Shown here: positions 61,516-64,000 of the stretch, piece after piece | How positions within the stretch are numbered: position 1 is the stretch's first letter | Layout of the letters: every line of letters begins with the position of its first letter | DNA from: Thalassococcus sp. S3 | Lineage (GTDB): Bacteria > Pseudomonadota > Alphaproteobacteria > Rhodobacterales > Rhodobacteraceae | NCBI RefSeq assembly: GCF_004216475.1 | Contig: NZ_CP022303.1 | Coordinates: 3,658,001 to 3,722,000, forward strand | Direction: 5' to 3' | DNA: 64,000 bases | Notes under the pieces: generated by a model | The model's database searches: none | The model's input: only the letters and a program-made list of their open reading frames with translations | What the model was told of the DNA's origin: nothing | Made by a program: the position numbers and the translations under genes

Positions 61516-63675
61516 ATGACCATCCGCACGCTGTGCCTGACCTCTGCGCTCGCGCTGACAGCGCTGCCCGCTGCTGCAGAGATGAATTTCAACCGCATCG
61601 CCTCTTTCCCGGTGATCGCCAATATGGAAGACGGGGCCGACACGTTCCGCGAAAGCTCTGCCGAGATCATCGCGGCCACCGCGGACGGCCTGACGCTCGT
61701 CTACACTGACAGTCCTTTGGGCGTGATCGGCCTGATCGACATAAGCGACCCGGCCAATCCCGCCCCCCTGGGAACGATCAAGTTGCGGGGGGAGCCGACC
61801 TCCGTCGCGGTGATCGGCGAAACGGCCTTTGTCGGGGTAAACACCTCTGAAAGCTACACCGATCCCTCAGGCCTTCTGAAAGCAGTTGATATCGCTGGTA
61901 AATCCGAACTCGCCGCCTGCGATCTGGGGGGTCAGCCCGACAGCATCGCCGCAGCTCCCGACGGCAGCTTCATCGCGGTGGCCATCGAAAATGAACGGGA
62001 CGAGGACCTTAATGACGGGCTCATCCCGCAAATGCCCGCCGGTGCTCTCGTGATGGTCGATATCGGCCCGGCCGGTTTGGACTGCACCAGCCTCCGCACC
62101 GTCGATTTGACCGGACTTGCCGACGTCGCCCCCTCTGACCCCGAGCCGGAATTCGTTGACATCAACAGCGCGGGCGAGACGGTTCTGACGCTTCAGGAAA
62201 ACAACCATATCGTCGTGGTTTCGCGGGACGGCTCTATTCTAAGTCATTTCTCCGCTGGCGCTGTGGATCTGGAAAACATTGACGCCACAGATGAGCGCGG
62301 CGCGCTTATCTTCACGGAAAGCCAGCCCCGCCGCCTGCGCGAACCAGATGCGGTAAAATGGATCGACGACCAGCATTTTGCCACCGCCAATGAGGGCGAC
62401 TACGAAGGTGGCTCCCGCGGCTGGACGATTTTTTCCAAGGACGGGACCGTCGTTTACGAAAACGGCACGGGCTTAGAACACGCCATCGTAGAGATCGGCC
62501 ACTACCCCGACAAACGCTCCGACAGCAAAGGGGTCGAACCGGAATCCGTAACCTTCGACACCTTCGGCGGCACGCCGTTCATCTTTGTCGGCGCCGAGCG
62601 TGCCAGCATCATCGGCGTCTACGACGCGACGGATCCCGCCGCCCCGGTGCTGACGCAGCTTCTGCCCTCCGGCGTGGGGCCCGAAGGCTATGTCACGATC
62701 CCCGCCCGCAACCTCCTTTTGTCGGCCAATGAAACCGACCTGATCGGGGATGGCGGTGTACGGTCCCACGTGATGATCTATGAATATCAGGAGGCGCCCG
62801 CGGCCTATCCTCACCTCACCAGCGCCGCGATGGAGACGCTTACAGGCTGGGGTGCGCTGTCTGGCCTGGTCTCGGATGAGAGCGGCATGCTCTACGCCGT
62901 GAACGACAGCTTCTATGGCTACCAACCCACGATCTTCCGCATCGACCCGTCCCAGACACCGGCGCAGATAACCGACGCGATCCGCATCACCCGCGGGGGC
63001 TTTCCCGCGCAAAAACTCGATGTGGAAGGCATTACGTTGGATGGCCAAGGCGGATTCTGGGTCGCATCCGAAGGCCGCACCGACGGTGTGATCCCTCATG
63101 CGCTCTACCACGTGAATGCCGATGGCGTGATCCAGCGGGAAATCGGCCTGCCGCCCGAACTCATGGCCGTCGAAACCCGCTTCGGCTTCGAGGGTATCAC
63201 AAAGGTCGGCAACATGCTCTGGATGGCAGTCCAGCGTGAATGGCAAGATGATCCGGCCGATCACGTGAAACTCCTGGCCTACGATCTGGAAACCGAAGAG
63301 TGGGGCGCCGTTCACTACCGCAAGGCCACGCCCGAAACCGGCTGGACCGGTCTTTCAGAGATCACGGCCCATGGGGAATACATCTATGTCATCGAACGCG
63401 ACAACCAGCATGACGCCCGCGCGGTCACCAAGAAAATCTACCGCATTCCCCTGGCCGAGATGACGCCCGCGCCCCTCGGTACCGCGCTTCCCGTCGTCAG
63501 CAAGGAGGAGGTGCGCGACCTCATCCCCGACCTCACCTCGACCGGCGGCTATGTGCTCGACAAGGTCGAAGGCCTCGCCATCACACCGGATGGCACCGCC
63601 TATGTGGTCACCGACAATGACGGCGTCGACGACAGTTCCGGTGAGACGATGTTCTTCTCGATCGGGCAGATGTGA
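61516..63675 (+). CDS. Secreted esterase-like/phytase-family beta-propeller protein
   Basis: A 719-residue exported protein with a signal peptide (ending LTALPAAAEM). The N-terminal half (about 25-430) is a beta-propeller of the choice-of-anchor I type with repeated SPLGVIGLIDISDPANP-like strands and many Asp/Glu. The C-terminal half (about 440-719) is an 'esterase-like activity of phytase' domain, with LSGLVSDESGMLYAVNDS, LDVEGITLDGQGGFWVASEG and YVLDKVEGLAITPDG. It may hydrolyse phosphate esters outside the cytoplasm. Single gene with its own leader. Confidence 0.85.
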   Translation: MTIRTLCLTSALALTALPAAAEMNFNRIASFPVIANMEDGADTFRESSAEIIAATADGLTLVYTDSPLGVIGLIDISDPANPAPLGTIKLRGEPTSVAVIGETAFVGVNTSESYTDPSGLLKAVDIAGKSELAACDLGGQPDSIAAAPDGSFIAVAIENERDEDLNDGLIPQMPAGALVMVDIGPAGLDCTSLRTVDLTGLADVAPSDPEPEFVDINSAGETVLTLQENNHIVVVSRDGSILSHFSAGAVDLENIDATDERGALIFTESQPRRLREPDAVKWIDDQHFATANEGDYEGGSRGWTIFSKDGTVVYENGTGLEHAIVEIGHYPDKRSDSKGVEPESVTFDTFGGTPFIFVGAERASIIGVYDATDPAAPVLTQLLPSGVGPEGYVTIPARNLLLSANETDLIGDGGVRSHVMIYEYQEAPAAYPHLTSAAMETLTGWGALSGLVSDESGMLYAVNDSFYGYQPTIFRIDPSQTPAQITDAIRITRGGFPAQKLDVEGITLDGQGGFWVASEGRTDGVIPHALYHVNADGVIQREIGLPPELMAVETRFGFEGITKVGNMLWMAVQREWQDDPADHVKLLAYDLETEEWGAVHYRKATPETGWTGLSEITAHGEYIYVIERDNQHDARAVTKKIYRIPLAEMTPAPLGTALPVVSKEEVRDLIPDLTSTGGYVLDKVEGLAITPDGTAYVVTDNDGVDDSSGETMFFSIGQM

Positions 63676-63711
63676 CCCTTCATCTTGCCAGATAAACTCC
63701 CGCCGGAGGCC

Positions 63712-63731
63712 GCCTCCCCTTCAGGGGAGGC
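63712..63731 (+). terminator. Hairpin after the esterase-like gene
   Basis: GCCTCCCC, loop TTCA, GGGGAGGC form a perfect 8-bp stem followed by AAACAAAAG. It is preceded by CTTCATCTTGCCAGATAAAC and CGCCGGAGGC, a 3'-flanking motif reminiscent of the dispersed element. Confidence 0.5.
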
Positions 63732-63744
63732 AAACAAAAGAAAT

Positions 63745-63767
63745 GGCCCGGGGCATCGCCCCGGGCC
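63745..63767. terminator. Bidirectional hairpin between convergent genes
   Basis: GGCCCGGGGC, loop ATC, GCCCCGGGCC form a perfect 10-bp stem. On the minus strand it is followed by ATTTCTTTTG, serving the hsp20 gene; on the plus strand TCCGTTTTCT follows. Confidence 0.75.
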
Positions 63768-63792
63768 TCCGTTTTCTCAAAAGTGCGATCAG

Positions 63793-64000
63793 TTAGTTAA
63801 CGGCCTTGGCGTCAACCACATCCGTCTCGATCGCCTTGGCGCCGCTCGCAATCTCGATCCGGCGCGGTTTCAGTGCTTCGGGCACTTCGCGCTGCAGATC
63901 GATGTGGAGCATGCCGTTTTCATGGCTCGCACCGGTCACGCGGACATGATCAGCAAGATGGAACCGGCGCTCGAATGCGCGCGTGGCGATGCCGCGATGC
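63793..64000 (-). CDS. Hsp20-family small heat-shock protein, C-terminal part (partial)
   Basis: The last 68 codons and the stop are present; the gene begins beyond the window end. The readable part starts [19 protein letters not shown], then [23 protein letters not shown], the alpha-crystallin core strand and the IxI-type tail motif of IbpA-like proteins. Such chaperones bind unfolded proteins under heat stress. Regulation cannot be seen because the promoter lies outside the window. Confidence 0.87.
   Translation of the reverse strand, partial: HRGIATRAFERRFHLADHVRVTGASHENGMLHIDLQREVPEALKPRRIEIASGAKAIETDVVDAKAVN

Overview
The window looks like chromosomal DNA of a marine Roseobacter-group alphaproteobacterium (Rhodobacteraceae). 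It is GC-rich with dense genes, many 1-11 bp overlaps (ATGA, GTGA, TGATG) and frequent GTG starts. The gene content fits too: a SoeABC-type sulfite dehydrogenase, a PrsD/PrsE-like type I exporter, DUF1523, DUF6638 and DUF5928 proteins, creatinase, and a GlnK-Amt pair. I saw no rRNA, tRNA, CRISPR array, insertion sequence or phage gene. It reads as ordinary core and shell chromosome with some poorly characterised cassettes.

Layout. 1-2.5 kb: end of soeA, a LysE exporter, soeB and soeC, all coupled. 2.6-14.9 kb: housekeeping and repair genes (dapA, a soluble lytic transglycosylase, a DMT permease, mnmD with a divergent FAD oxidoreductase, a hot-dog dehydratase, VOC and FMN-reductase proteins, an OmpA lipoprotein, an SDR, an Ada-like methyltransferase divergent from nth, a PfkB kinase and a GNAT). 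15-21 kb: rppH, fadH, a 59-residue membrane protein, a NIPSNAP/ABM pair beside an ArsR-type regulator, a CorA/ZntB transporter, a DUF4399 protein and a LysR regulator. 22-33 kb: a four-gene coupled operon (CinA-like, GNAT, AhpD-like, OmpA), sfsA, map, rsmD with a ferredoxin-reductase-like flavoprotein, a peroxiredoxin, a HisKA_2 kinase, and ridA-GDPD-FemAB-like-phhB.

33-45.5 kb: type I secretion adaptor and ABC, mlaA-mlaC, a PBP1A-type transglycosylase/transpeptidase, glnK-amt, then smpB-GST-sseA-aspartate aminotransferase. 45.6-50.2 kb: a sulfotransferase divergent from a Core-2/I-branching glycosyltransferase, and a DUF4198 protein head-to-head with a HupE/UreJ membrane protein. 50.2-57.4 kb: eight same-strand genes for uncharacterised proteins built around an AAA+ ATPase, a long coiled-coil protein, a possibly TerB-like protein and several small membrane proteins. 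This is the best candidate here for an undescribed system. 57.7-64 kb: creatinase, an arylformamidase-like hydrolase, succinate-semialdehyde dehydrogenase, a large secreted esterase-like/phytase-family protein, and the 3' part of an Hsp20 gene.

Non-coding structure worth noting: good intrinsic terminators after fadH, the LysR gene, amt and the aminotransferase; a dispersed 21-bp element in three intergenic positions; two tandem perfect dyads upstream of smpB; an exact 17-bp tandem duplication in the leader of the succinate-semialdehyde dehydrogenase gene; and a near-perfect 21-bp dyad in the promoter region of the AAA+ operon. All functional statements are from reading the sequence and from family knowledge; no database search was run.
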